Assembly: GCA_016793885.1 (NCBI GenBank)
Contig: JAEUHE010000060.1
Span: 1-64,000 of the forward strand
Source: Verrucomicrobiales bacterium
GTDB lineage: Bacteria > Verrucomicrobiota > Verrucomicrobiia > Limisphaerales > UBA11320
Length of the DNA: 64,000 nt
Reading direction: 5' to 3'
The notes beneath the pieces are model-generated. The model saw only the letters and a list, made by a program, of their open reading frames with translations, did no database searches and had not been told where the DNA came from. Below are positions 9,046-19,200 of this stretch, one piece after another; positions within the stretch are counted from its first letter, which is position 1, and each line of letters begins with the position of its first letter. The translations under genes and the position numbers were made by a program.

Positions 9046-9257
9046 CTCACACGAAGGCACAAAGCCACAACGAGGAAACCCGCTGCCCGAGGAAGGTGTT
9101 GCCCACGGACCACGCGGACCACACGGAAGGGACCAACCGCTGAGGACTCCGCCGTCCCGTTTTAATCCGTGTGGTCTGTGTGATCCGCGGGCCACCACAT
9201 CCTTTTTGGCGGTCACTTCGGGCTTCCCTCTGTGACCACTGTGCTCCCTGTGTGAGA
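9046..9257. repeat. Nested inverted 9-nt phased elements
   Basis: The outer arms (9046-9075 CTCACACGAAGGCACAAAG..., and 9227-9257, the reverse complement of a similar CTCACACAGGGAGCACAG...) enclose inner arms (9098-9133 with CCACGGACC-ACGCGGACC-ACACGGA, and 9163-9193, its inverted counterpart). Each arm is a run of 9-nt units. The element fills the 264-bp gap between two convergent genes. Confidence 0.7.
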
Positions 9258-9283
9258 CCCATCCGTTCCTCCGACGGACCACG

Positions 9284-10240
9284 TCACTGCCGGGCGGCGC
9301 GTTGTTTCTTGGCCTTGGGCTCCATCCACTTGGAAACCTCAGCCAACGGGAGGCGGAACCCGACCTCGACATCCTGATCCTTGCGCTCCACCCGGATTCC
9401 TTTGAGCAACTGCTGCGCTCGCTTGTCCTCGGAGGTTCCGAGGGTGGCGAGAGCCAAGATACCCTGCAGCGCCTGCTGAAGCTGCTCCACGACCTCCACC
9501 GTCTTGGTTTTGAATGTCAGCTTGGCCAGTAGGTCTTCGGTCACTTCGCTGACGCTCAGTCGCAGTCCGTCGGTTTTCTTCAGGACCTGTGCCTGTGGAG
9601 GTAGTTCTAACCCATCGGCGAGAGCGCCACTCGCTGCCACCCACGCGAGGGGAAGGTCAGTGCCCGACGTTTCATCCATCAAGGATGTCTTCGCGCCCGG
9701 AGCCGTCAGATTTTTCAATTGGCTGAGGGCACGGGTCACGGCTTCCTTCGTCTTCCTCAACACGAGCAGATTGGTGGTGGCTAGCGACAGGTAGGCGTCT
9801 TGGTTGAGGGCGAGCAGCTCGAAGCCATCGATCTGACTTCGCGTGAAGGACAGTCCTTTGGCACCCGCACCGTTGCCCTTCAAAGCAGCCGTCAGCTGAT
9901 CGATGGTCGCCTGGAGCGGGAGGTCCGACTGCACCAAAAAGACGGCATCCTTTTCCGGGTTCTTGGCGAGTTGCTTTCCGTAGGCCGTGATCGCGTGGAT
10001 CTTCCGCCAATCGAGGTCGATTCCGAAGGAGCTGCTCAGCGCATCCGACATTTCGAGCGCCTTAGGTTCGATGAAAGATTTGATTAGGGCAGCGCCCAAT
10101 TTGGAGTTTTGGAGCCGATCCAGGTCCAGATGAGCGACCCATCCGGCGTCGGGAGGGACGGACCCCTTCACGATGGGGCCGGCCTGGGTGGTGAGGGAGA
10201 GTCCTAGAGTCAGGGTGCAGAGGGCGAGTATTGTTCTCAT
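9284..10240 (-). CDS. Secreted protein of unknown function
   Basis: 318 aa with a clear signal peptide (ILALCTLTLGLSLTTQA, predicted cleavage near Ala20). The mature part opens with PPDAGWVAHLDLDRL and alternates helix- and strand-rich segments. It contains QIDGFELLALNQDAYLSLA and ends in a basic tail (KAKKQRAARQ). I recognise no catalytic motif. The pattern of a short secreted protein beginning 'wvahlDLd.l..s..g' is common in Verrucomicrobia and Planctomycetes as an uncharacterised family. The start at 10240 is 78 bp from the divergent GIY-YIG gene, so the two promoters share that gap. Confidence 0.75.
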   Translation of the reverse strand: MRTILALCTLTLGLSLTTQAGPIVKGSVPPDAGWVAHLDLDRLQNSKLGAALIKSFIEPKALEMSDALSSSFGIDLDWRKIHAITAYGKQLAKNPEKDAVFLVQSDLPLQATIDQLTAALKGNGAGAKGLSFTRSQIDGFELLALNQDAYLSLATTNLLVLRKTKEAVTRALSQLKNLTAPGAKTSLMDETSGTDLPLAWVAASGALADGLELPPQAQVLKKTDGLRLSVSEVTEDLLAKLTFKTKTVEVVEQLQQALQGILALATLGTSEDKRAQQLLKGIRVERKDQDVEVGFRLPLAEVSKWMEPKAKKQRAARQ

Positions 10241-10318
10241 GTCTCAACAAGGACTCGAGTCGGGGCAAGGAAGTTTCAATTTTCTTGAGATGGTCTGGCA
10301 TTCGGTCGTGGTTCTCGT

Positions 10319-11119
10319 TTGAATCCAAGCGTGGCGTCGGCGCAGCGACTTCTCTTTCCGGACAGCCGTCCCTTGGTGGAGCGGCTGGGCCGAGACTTTT
10401 TCCTGAACCTCCCGTCGGCCCCGGGCGTTTACTTCATGCGGGATGCGTCTGGGACCGTTGTCTATGTGGGGAAAGCCAAGAGCCTGCGCAAGCGGTTGAA
10501 CAGCTATCGCGTGGCGAACCCCGATCGATTGCCCAAGCGTCAGCTGCGGATGCTCGGGTTGGTGGTTCAGGTCGACTGGGAGATTCAAGAATCGGAGCAG
10601 GCGGCCTTGGCGCGGGAGGCTGCGCTTCTGCGTGAGTTGAAGCCACGGTTCAATCGGGCCGGAACGTGGGCGGGTCCGCGGCCGTCGCTCGCCTGGCGAT
10701 ATGGGGAAGGGGAGCTCTGGCTGGGACTGCGTGAAACCCCGGACGTGGGCTGGGAGATGCCGGGATCCGAGGTCAGGAGAACCGCTGGACTTCGTTTGCC
10801 ACTCGCTCGGCTGTTGTGGTGGGCAAGTCATCCGGGGCTGGACATTTCGGCGTTGCCGGTCGGTTGGTTCCACGGAATGGTGCCGCCGGAGGCTAGTATC
10901 CCGTGTGGAGGCGCTCTTCCATTGATCGTGGAGAACCTTTTACCACTCAAGGTTGGTGACCTTGCTCCGTTGTGTAGTTGGATTCAGCGGCAGTTGGGTG
11001 CCTTGGATCGCCTGGCACCCTTTGAGCGCGCGGCGGTCGAGGCCGATCTGGAGTTTTTGGCCGAGTGGAAACCGGGAGGAGGTCGTGTTTCAGGTCAGTC
11101 CGAAACATCGGTGGCTTAA
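10319..11119 (+). CDS. GIY-YIG nuclease, Cho/UvrC-N-terminal-like
   Basis: 266 aa from a TTG start at 10319; a GTG at 10331 is an equally possible start. Residues about 31-110 form a GIY-YIG domain of the UvrC/Cho kind: PGVYFMRDASGTVVYVGKAK holds the two signature triads (GVY and YVG), followed by SLRKRLNSY and a downstream glutamate (QESEQAALAREAALL). In this family the domain makes a single nick in DNA, the 3' incision in nucleotide excision repair for UvrC. The C-terminal 150 residues show no UvrB-binding or RNase-H-like domain. This is therefore not a complete UvrC; a Cho-like accessory nuclease is the nearest known parallel. It ends 3 bp before the tRNA-Arg gene on the opposite strand. 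Confidence 0.85.
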   Translation: MNPSVASAQRLLFPDSRPLVERLGRDFFLNLPSAPGVYFMRDASGTVVYVGKAKSLRKRLNSYRVANPDRLPKRQLRMLGLVVQVDWEIQESEQAALAREAALLRELKPRFNRAGTWAGPRPSLAWRYGEGELWLGLRETPDVGWEMPGSEVRRTAGLRLPLARLLWWASHPGLDISALPVGWFHGMVPPEASIPCGGALPLIVENLLPLKVGDLAPLCSWIQRQLGALDRLAPFERAAVEADLEFLAEWKPGGGRVSGQSETSVA

Positions 11120-11122
11120 GGT

Positions 11123-11198
11123 TGGTGCTCCCACCAGGAATTGAACCTGGATCAACGGTTTAGGAAACCGCTGCTCTATCCATTTGAGCTATGGAAGC
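11123..11198 (-). tRNA. tRNA-Arg (anticodon CCT)
   Basis: The full cloverleaf can be drawn. The acceptor stem is GCTTCCA/TGGGAGC with one G-T pair. The anticodon arm GCGGT-TTCCTAA-ACCGT has CCT at positions 34-36. The T-arm is CCAGG-TTCAATT-CCTGG, and the 3' CCA is encoded (11125-11123). It reads AGG codons. It is transcribed toward the nuclease gene. Confidence 0.96.
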
Positions 11199-11310
11199 AA
11201 CCTGTCGCACCGGTCCGTCCGGCGAGGGGTGATATTGCCGGGTGTGCCTGACACTGCAAGCCGATTCCGGGGAAGTGGGCCTAGGCTGAGAGCGGGACCG
11301 ACCGAATTTA

Positions 11311-11430
11311 AGCCGCAGAGACGGGAAGATCGCAGAGAGGGTGGGGGATGGGGACGAGCGGCTCCTGCAACCCGAACCGAGGTTTTGCCCGCGGATCACG
11401 CGGAGCACACGGATCGAAGGGAGGGTGTCG
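11311..11430. repeat. Two 9-nt phased elements downstream of the 345-aa gene
   Basis: The first, at 11311-11340, reads GCCGCAGAG-ACGGGAAGA-TCGCAGAGA. The second, at 11374-11430, is CCGAACCGAGGTTTTGCCC followed by GCGGATCAC-GCGGAGCAC-ACGGATCG. The second, including its leader, is closely related to 12906-12970, so the leader belongs to the repeat. The spacer 11199-11481 holds no gene. Confidence 0.7.
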
Positions 11431-11481
11431 ATGGGGAGGGGCCCGAGTTTTAAAACGTCAAAGCCGCGGAGAAGACATTTC

Positions 11482-12519
11482 TCATTCGGGTGCTTCGCTC
11501 GGTTCTTCGCCTTTTGGAGCGGCGGCCGCAATCCATCGGCTGCGGGATGGACGCCAGCTCGGGTCGGGAAACGCTTTCAATAGCACGCGATAGGCGACGC
11601 CGGTTGAGCTGTCGAAATTGGTTTTATTGTATCGATCGTAGTCGCTGCTGTGCCAATTCCGGACGTCGTCATTGACGACGATGTTGCCGGATGCGTCCAG
11701 AATTCCAGTCCAGCTGACGTGCGGCCAATAGTTTGACCACTGTCTCGGGCGGCCGCGTATCGAGCCGATCTCATCTTTGGATCGACCTTTGACGATCGAC
11801 TCATTCGCGAACAACCACGGATTGTCGACTGCATAGATGATCATCGCCAGGAACTGCTGTGCTTCATCGTATGTTAGATTTTTCCACTCTTCGTGCTTCC
11901 ACCCCGAGCTTCCGGGCATTCCGTGCGAATACTTCCGTGTGAGTTGTGATCGACTCTTCGACACCGAAAATCGGATCTCCTCTGTTGTAACACCCCAATA
12001 GTCTCCGGATCGAAAGCTCAAAGTTGTCGACCAGGATTCGGGCAGGAGGAGAGGGTATGTGGGACATTTGAGGCGTAGGGTTCCGGGAAGTCGTGCCCAC
12101 GCTTTGGGATACGTTTTGCCAACGTGCCGAAAGCGCTCCGCGTAATCCTTACCGTAAACGTCCCACCAACGCTGCCATTTCTCAATCGCGGCACGATGCT
12201 CCGCCTCGAAATCGGAGTTGGCGTACAGATACTTCTCGAAGTTGCAGCGGGAGATCGTCCGCAGCTGGCTGACGGCTATCTGTCGATCGTGAATGAGCTT
12301 TGGCGTAGCATCCGTAAGCCGGGCCAGTTCGAGCAACTTGGGAAACTGTTCAATCGTTGGAAGGAATTTGACGAACTCATATTTGACGCGGGTTTCATAC
12401 GCATAGCGAAGCCATTTAGTGTAAGCGCCAGATTCGCCCCATTTCTGCGGTTCCTCGGCACAAAGAGGGGCTGAGGATACCACCAACAGCAATGAAAGGA
12501 GGAAAAGGCTCGTTCTCAT
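11482..12519 (-). CDS. Secreted protein of unknown function
   Basis: 345 aa from the ATG at 12519, chosen because it opens a signal peptide (RTSLFLLSLLLVVSSAPLCA). A longer frame to 12693 adds only low-complexity basic sequence. The mature protein is rich in Trp, Tyr and Arg/Lys (WQRWWDVYGKDYAERF, SGDYWGVTTEEI, NYWPHVSWTG) and ends in a Pro/Glu tail (PKGEEPSEAPE). No family or catalytic motif is recognised. It probably acts in the periplasm or outside the cell. It is flanked on both sides by homologous 9-nt phased repeats. Confidence 0.7.
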   Translation of the reverse strand: MRTSLFLLSLLLVVSSAPLCAEEPQKWGESGAYTKWLRYAYETRVKYEFVKFLPTIEQFPKLLELARLTDATPKLIHDRQIAVSQLRTISRCNFEKYLYANSDFEAEHRAAIEKWQRWWDVYGKDYAERFRHVGKTYPKAWARLPGTLRLKCPTYPLLLPESWSTTLSFRSGDYWGVTTEEIRFSVSKSRSQLTRKYSHGMPGSSGWKHEEWKNLTYDEAQQFLAMIIYAVDNPWLFANESIVKGRSKDEIGSIRGRPRQWSNYWPHVSWTGILDASGNIVVNDDVRNWHSSDYDRYNKTNFDSSTGVAYRVLLKAFPDPSWRPSRSRWIAAAAPKGEEPSEAPE

Positions 12520-12905
12520 CAGTCTAACGGAGAACGCCAGAACTGACCGACTCGGGCGGGGAGTGGTGTGCGAGTTGGAATTTGGTGAGGCCAACCGAAT
12601 GGTCGTAGTGCATCGACAACATCGCTTCGAACGGCCGACATCGAAAAGCCGCCAGCGATGTGCGACCGTGTCTGTAGCAATTAATGGGTGCAATGGGTCC
12701 AGAAAAAAATGGAGTGGCGAGGAGTCCCGTTGGGACTCGGGTCGACTACGGGGCGGCCTCGCTCGTCACTGGTCCTAACATTCCCCGAATCTCAAAAGAT
12801 TCAACCCTATAAAGTCGACACTGGGTTCGATGTTCTCCTTGTGGAAACAGCTAAAGCCGAAGCCCTGCGCTAAGGCAGACGGTGAGCAGACCTTGGCTTC
12901 AGCCA

Positions 12906-12970
12906 TCGAAATCCGAACCGAGTTGTTGCCCACGGATCACGCGGATCACACGGATCGAAGGGAGGTTGTT
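12906..12970. repeat. 9-nt phased element with conserved leader
   Basis: CCGAACCGAGTTGTTGCCC is followed by CACGGATCA-CGCGGATCA-CACGGATCG-AAGGGA. It matches 11374-11430 along its whole length, and 9098-9133 from GTTGCCC onward. Confidence 0.75.
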
Positions 12971-13055
12971 AGTGGGAAGAGGCCAGAGGGTAGGTGGGTC
13001 GGTTGGAAAAGGCTGGCGTGCCGAAAAGCGGTAGAGGGCTTCCGTGATCCGTAGG

Positions 13056-13150
13056 GACGGTGGCATCGCTGCGCGATGCTTGGTGTTTTTTGCGGTTCCG
13101 GGGGTGCTCGCACCCCCGGCTATTTTCTACGACCCCGCTGGGGTCGCGAC
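13056..13150 (+). repeat. Triple-hairpin dispersed repeat, copy A
   Basis: Three perfect hairpins lie in a row: GCATCGC-TGC-GCGATGC (13063-13079), CCGGGGGTGC-TC-GCACCCCCGG (13098-13119) and GACCCC-GCT-GGGGTC (13131-13145). The same order, with closely similar sequence, occurs inverted at 20664-20747. Confidence 0.8.
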
Positions 13151-13181
13151 ACGAGGCCCTTGGCCGCCCGGCACAACAGAA

Positions 13182-13265
13182 GTGATGAGTTATGAGTGAT
13201 GATGACCCAAGTGCCACCCGACACCTAGCACCACCACCTACCACCTACCACCTACGACCTACCCC
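13182..13265. repeat. 7-nt phased repeats
   Basis: Two blocks: GTGATGA-GTTATGA-GTGATGA (13182-13202), then CTACCAC units with variants up to 13265. The phase is 7 nt rather than the 9 nt of the other family. Confidence 0.6.
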
Positions 13266-16200
13266 TTACGGCAGCAGTCGGAGAACGCGATAGAATCGTT
13301 GTGGTTGCTGTTCCACGGGCAACAGTGTTGAGGCCGTTGTCTCCGTGGCTTGGACCGTCGGGAGATCGATCCATGATCCGCCCGCCAAGGCGTCGCGGTA
13401 CTGCACGCGATACTGCTTCCCAACCTCGGCGCTCCAGCTGATTTGGAAGGTGCCCTGCGCCGTAACGCCGGCGCTCAAAATGCGCGGCGCCACCGGAGGG
13501 GTGTCGGATATCACATTGGCGGCACGCGGGGTGGGCCGGGTCATGAAGAAGCGATCCGAACCGCCATCGGGCCAGCGCCCCTCGCTGATATTGTCCGACT
13601 GCAAGCCGAATTGCACCGTGTCCACCACACTACCATCCGGTGCGAACAGCCAGATGCCTTCGCCTTCTTGGTTGATTCGGAAACCGGTATGTCGATCCAG
13701 GCCGTTCACGGTATTCTGGCCGGGGTTGCTGTCGGCCCACACGAGCAGGAATCCTTTGGCCGGAATCGTCGTCCCGGCGGGCAGGTTATACCGGGGATCC
13801 ACCAGGATCGGACGGTCGGATAACGCGTAGCTCGACAGATCCACGAGCACGTCGTTGGGATTGTAGAGCTCCAGCCAGTCGTCATACAAACCGTCGGCCG
13901 GATCGGCTAAAAAGGAGGTGTTGGCGGCCATCCACTCGTTGATGAAGATCGGTAAGGCCGACACGCTCGGATTGTTCGCGCTGCCCGGCGTGGGGAAGAA
14001 GAACGAGCGCCGAGGGCCGGTCTGGCCGTCCGGATGGTATCCAATGGACGCATCCGCCCGGATGCCTTGATAGTTTAGATAGTCGAGCACCGCCGGTTGA
14101 CCCTGCAGCGGAAATACCAGGGCGAGGGAGCCGGACTCGGGAGAAGGGCGGAAGCTGGCGTGAGGTGACGATGGGGTCGATTCCTCGGGTTCGGCATCCA
14201 GCCACACGATCAGGAATTGCCCCGGGTTGAGGATCGTGTTGGTCGGAAATGCCCAGCGCGTGAGATCTGTGTAGCTGTCGGTCAGGTGCCACCCCTTCAG
14301 GCTGATCGCGGAGCTGCCGCTGTTGTAGAGCTCCAGCCAGGGATCGTTGTCCCCGGCATCGTCCCGGCGCCCCGCGACGTTATGCGGCTGCACTTCGTTG
14401 AGCCAGATGGTCGGAAATTCCGGCAAGGCACGGGCGACGGAGTTGGTGGTCCCGGGTGTCGGGAGGCGAGCCGGCACCAAGGCTGAGCCGTCGGACCAAT
14501 TGGCGACTCGCGAGTTGTCGCGGCTGGCATCCACGAGTTGGATCGAGCGGCCGGTCCCACTCGCTTGCAGAGGCCAGGGGGCGGTGCTCTCATAGGTGAC
14601 TTGATCGATCACCACATCCTGGCTTGGGGAGTCTCCCGGTGCCACCAAGGCCAGGGTCCCTCCGGTTCGATCGAATTCGCCGGTGAACAGCCCCGCCAAG
14701 GCGATCGCCCCGCCGTAGGTTCGCGCAAAGTCATCCCGATTCTTCGCCACCACCACGAAGCTGTTCTTGTCGAGCACGGTGCCCTCCGGGAAGGTGAAGT
14801 CGATCCCATCCAGCCGCCATCCGCCGATGGCGAACGCGCTGGTCGCCGAGCGATTGTAGATCTCCACATACTCCGCGTTGGCGCGAGCCGGATGATACAT
14901 GATCTCGTTGATCACCACGGAGCCGACGGCCGATTGCAGCGCGGCGCTGGACACAACCTTAATGCTGTCGCTTAGCTGGGGCAGCGCCTGACCCGCCAGG
15001 TCATAAGCCGCCAAACTCAGCTGATTGGTGCCAGGAGCCAAGGGCACCCGGATGGACCAGTTCGTTAAGGTCGTCCACCGGATGGGTGCATCGACTCCAT
15101 CGACCCGGATGCCGCGAACGCTCAAGGGAGCGGTGCCTACCAGGGTGGCGAAGGCGCCATTGGTGGTAAAGTCCCGGCCCCCGTTATTGAGGATGGCGAA
15201 CGAAGCAGCTGCCGGACTTAGCTGGGAGACCAGGAAGGTCCGGCGCTGCCTAAACCAGGTTTTGAGCGCGGCGGGGTTGTCCAGCGGCTGACCGTCGACA
15301 CGGTTGACTCCGTTGGCGACCAATGAAGCGTATTTCGCATCCATCACCGGTTCGTACTGGGAGGGATCAAAGGCGGCGTCGACGGCGGTCTGGACGGCTC
15401 GCAGGTAGGCACGGCGGAACGGTGGATGCCCATACATTCGGGTGACGGTCGGATCGTCGGCGATGAAGAGAGGTCCGCTCTGTGGGGGATAACTGCCGGC
15501 GGCGACCAGCATCAGCCAGTCGAGGTCGAACATGTAGATCTGCCAGCGACCGTTCTGCGGCTTGAACATGTACATGTTCTTCCCGATGTCATGACCCCAG
15601 CTGTCGAAATTGTTGATGATATGCTCTACCGCGAAGATCCCCATCCATTGATCCACATCGATCAGTGCCTCGGTTTGGGAGGTGTAGGGTTCCGGGCCGG
15701 TCGCGTTCAGGATATCGGCGGCAACGAACAGATTGGTGTAATCGTTGGCGCTCTCGAAGGATCGCTTCATCCAATACCAGCGATAGGTCTCGGTCTTCTT
15801 TTTGAACCCGCCATTGACGAGGTCGGGAGTCCGATAAATCCGCAGCTGGGGCTCGGGATCGGCGACCCGGTTGCCGCCATCGTCGAATTCGAAGGCGCGG
15901 TCAATTTTGAAGAAGTCGCCCTCGCTATCTCCGGGCGACCATTGCTCGAGAAACTCGGCGGCCGGCTGCAGCGCAGCCTCAAATACACCGCCTCGCTGCA
16001 TGTCGGTAACGCCGTTGACGGTCAGACGAATGAAGTAGCGATGGCTGTAGGCCAGGTTCATCCGTTGAGCGATCCAGTAAGCCATCTGCTCCTGGATGCC
16101 GGTGGTTTCGTTGCCATGTCCGCCCGGCCAATCCAGAACCAGCGCGGTGTCTCCCAGGAAAGGCTGATCGCTGGGAAACTCTACGGTGTAGCCGCACAGT

Positions 16201-19200
16201 CTTCCCGTCGGCGTATCGAAACTCGGCCCGATGTACGGGCTGCCGGCGTAGGTCGCCCCGGCGTTGTAGATGACCCGGTGGTTCCCTAAGACGAAGGTCA
16301 CATCGTTAAGGGTGTTGTTCAGGTTGTTTCGTGTATCCCAGGCTGTGAAAGCCGCCCGCGTCATCCAGAATCGATAGGAAGGGAGATTTCCCGGCGGCAG
16401 AGTTTCTCCGAAACGAACCAGGCCCTCGTGCTTCGGGGCATCCGGCGGGAAGGTGGCGGAGGCGCGGGGTAGGGCGTCGTCCGTGGTCCACACATGAAAG
16501 GCGATGAGGGCGTTGAGCGGTTGCCCGGGCAGGGTCGCGGCGTAAAGGCCGTCCCCCGCCACCGAGTCGCCTCCGCTGCCATCGTCGGTCATGGGAATGC
16601 TCACGATATTCGTGCTCGGGTCGATCCGGTAGCGGAGTTCCACGGCAGTGACGTCATCCGGATCGTGAACTCGCGCGGTCACGACCACCGATTCGCCTGC
16701 CGCAGGAACAGGCGGGTTGTGGGTGACCTCGCTGATGGCTGGGCCCGAGTTCGCCACCGTCTGGCTGTTCCGGGCGCCGGGCGTGCCCAGGTTCGTGGGC
16801 AGATCCATGCGCACGGCGGCCTCCAGCCAATTGCCGCTCAGCCGAAACAAAATCTCCGGATGCCCGCGCAGCCAGCGCACCTTGGCGAGAATGGTGTTGG
16901 TACGATTGGGGAGCTGCGTGGGAGCGATGCGAGCCCGAATCCGATTCACTTGGTTGTCGCCGCGATCCACCGCACGGACGTGGTAAGACCCGCTGCTGTT
17001 GAATCCTTCGGTCGGTTCCCAGGAAGAGGCTGATTGGGTGCCCTCGGCGGTCCAACCGGCCGCACTCGTTTCGAAGGTTGAGTTGGTCAGGACGTTGACA
17101 CCGGCTACAGTGCGCACCTCCACATTGTCGATGAGACATTCTCCCCGTCCTTGGAGCAAGGTATGAAACCGATCCGCCGAGGAGGTCCCGTTGTCCAGCA
17201 CGCCCCGCACTTCCACCGAGGTCCAGGGTGCCTTTTTGGTTTCATCGCTATCAGCCCAATTGGCCGCCAGCCGGTTGTCACTGCGAGGATCCTTCAACTC
17301 CAAGCTGCTGCCACCCCCGTCGGACCATTGTCCCCAGTGTCCGCCATCTCGATAGCTGACTTCATCCACCAGCACCTGTCCCATCTGAGTCGTCACCACG
17401 GCATTGTTGGTGGAGAAAAGGGGCAGAGCCATGCTCAGGGCGATGCGCTCGCCGCGTCGGGAGAGGCTACCCTGGAAATCGCCATAGACCTGATTGCTGC
17501 TGAGGGCGGGATACCGAGCGAGCATACGCTCGATGCTTCGCGTCACCACGACATAGCTGTTGGGTGCTACCGAGGCTTCGGCAGGAAACGTGTAGCGAAT
17601 CCCACCGGACAGCTGCCATTCGGCCAGGCTTACGGTGTTGGAGCCGAGATTGTAGAGTTCCACATATTGGTCGTCGTTCTCACCCGAGATGGGGTGGTAC
17701 ATGATCTCGTTGATGACCACGCTACGCGGATAGGGGGGGGTGTTGTTTTCAGCGGGAGTCGGGAAGGCGAGTTCAGTGAACCGCGGAGCTCCGTCGGGTT
17801 GGCGTCCGGACGATACTCCGTGGGCCTGCGCTTCGAAGCGGACCGCATCCAGCACCCGGGTTCCGGAGGGATTGCGCAAGTAGAGCGTTTCGCCCGCGGA
17901 GCTGAGGGCGAACCCCAAACTTGCTTGATGGAAAGCGACAAATCCTCGCGGTGGCAGGACTGTTGGAAAGGGCACTTTGAATTTATTGGTGTGGGCGGCA
18001 TCGCTGAGCAGGCAGCCGGAGATGTCCACCGCCACCGAGCTGTGATTGTAGAGCTCAACGAAGTCCGTGCGGTCTGGTCCCGGATTCGCCAGATACTCAT
18101 TGATCACGACGTGATCCAGGGGATCGACGGTGACGGATTCCTGGCTTCCGGGGGAGCCGCCCACTTGATCACTGGCGGCCCAGGCTTCGACCTCGCGTTC
18201 ACCGTAGGAGGGGCGGGCGAGCACGAGCGAATGGCCGGCACCATCGGCGGCCACCGGCCAGGGCGACTCCGAGCTGTAATGGGCTTCCAGGAAGACGGCT
18301 CCCATCTGATTTCGAAGTTGGATAACACCTTCGGAGTTAGGGAGGGCATTCGTATTGGAGAAAGGCCCTAAGACTCCATTCAAACCGGTGACAGCGGAGA
18401 GGTCGGCAGGCGAAGCCGCCACGACCAAAAAAGTCCCTGGTGCCAGAATGGTTCCAATCGGAAAGACGTAGTCCGCCGCCCCGTCCAACCGCCAGCCGCT
18501 GATATCCTGCGGGATGTCATGCGCGTTGAAGAGTTCTACAAACTCGAGATTGCGACCATCGGCTCGGTCCGCCGGATGGTACATAATCTCGGAGATCACC
18601 AGGCTGGTGCGACGGCTACTTTGGCCGAGCGGTTCCACAGAGGACGTGAGAGGTGCGGTGCTCGCGCTCGTCACGTTAGAAAAATCGCGGAAAGCCGCCG
18701 TGGTGGTCTGATTCGTGCGATGACTCGAAGCAGCGAAGCCCAGGTAGAGGCTCTGTGGCAGAGAGAGGTTGGTTCTGCCCAGAGTCCTCCAGTGCTGGCC
18801 GTCCCAGCCAGCGAAACCGGTGAACGCATTTCCCTCTCGTTTTAGTCTGAGCCAGGTTTTGGGATAATTCACGGGGAACGAGCCCAGGGTCCCGGCGACT
18901 CCGTTGTTGGTGGCTCGATATTGAAAGTAGGCGCCGCTGATGGAAGGCGTCGCGAGGGTTCCCGCGAAACGGCTTCCGGGAGCCAGCGTTTCGCGAGCCA
19001 GCAGGCCTGCCTCCGACCAGACATCGGTAGGAGTGAGGGATTCGACGCGCACCTGCACGTCGAAATCACCCGTTCGGATTTGGTGGCTAAACTGGAATTG
19101 GTCCGATCCTCCTCCAATGTCCAGTCCGCCGCCGGTGATGTTGATGCCGCCGGGAACGGCCACGGATCCTCCGATCGGTTGAGCCTCGCCAACTGCGGCG

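Larger units (their letters stand above)
12520..13265. other. Long repeat-rich intergenic region
   Basis: No convincing gene. From left to right it contains a 9-nt phased element with leader (12906-12970), a degenerate arm of the 1426-1524 palindrome (about 13024-13050), a triple-hairpin element (13056-13150) and two 7-nt phased stretches (13182-13204 and 13224-13265). The last abuts the stop codon of the 2426-aa gene. Confidence 0.65.

Noticed and set aside
10319-11119. Full UvrC assignment for the GIY-YIG protein
   Set aside because: The protein is 266 aa and lacks the UvrB-interaction and C-terminal endonuclease domains of UvrC.
9046-12970. Phased repeats considered as a CRISPR array
   Set aside because: Units are 9 nt, contiguous and without spacers, and no cas gene is present.
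17151-18371. Plus-strand open frame of 406 codons
   Set aside because: It lies antisense within the 2426-aa gene and has no recognisable domain; long antisense frames are expected at this GC content.
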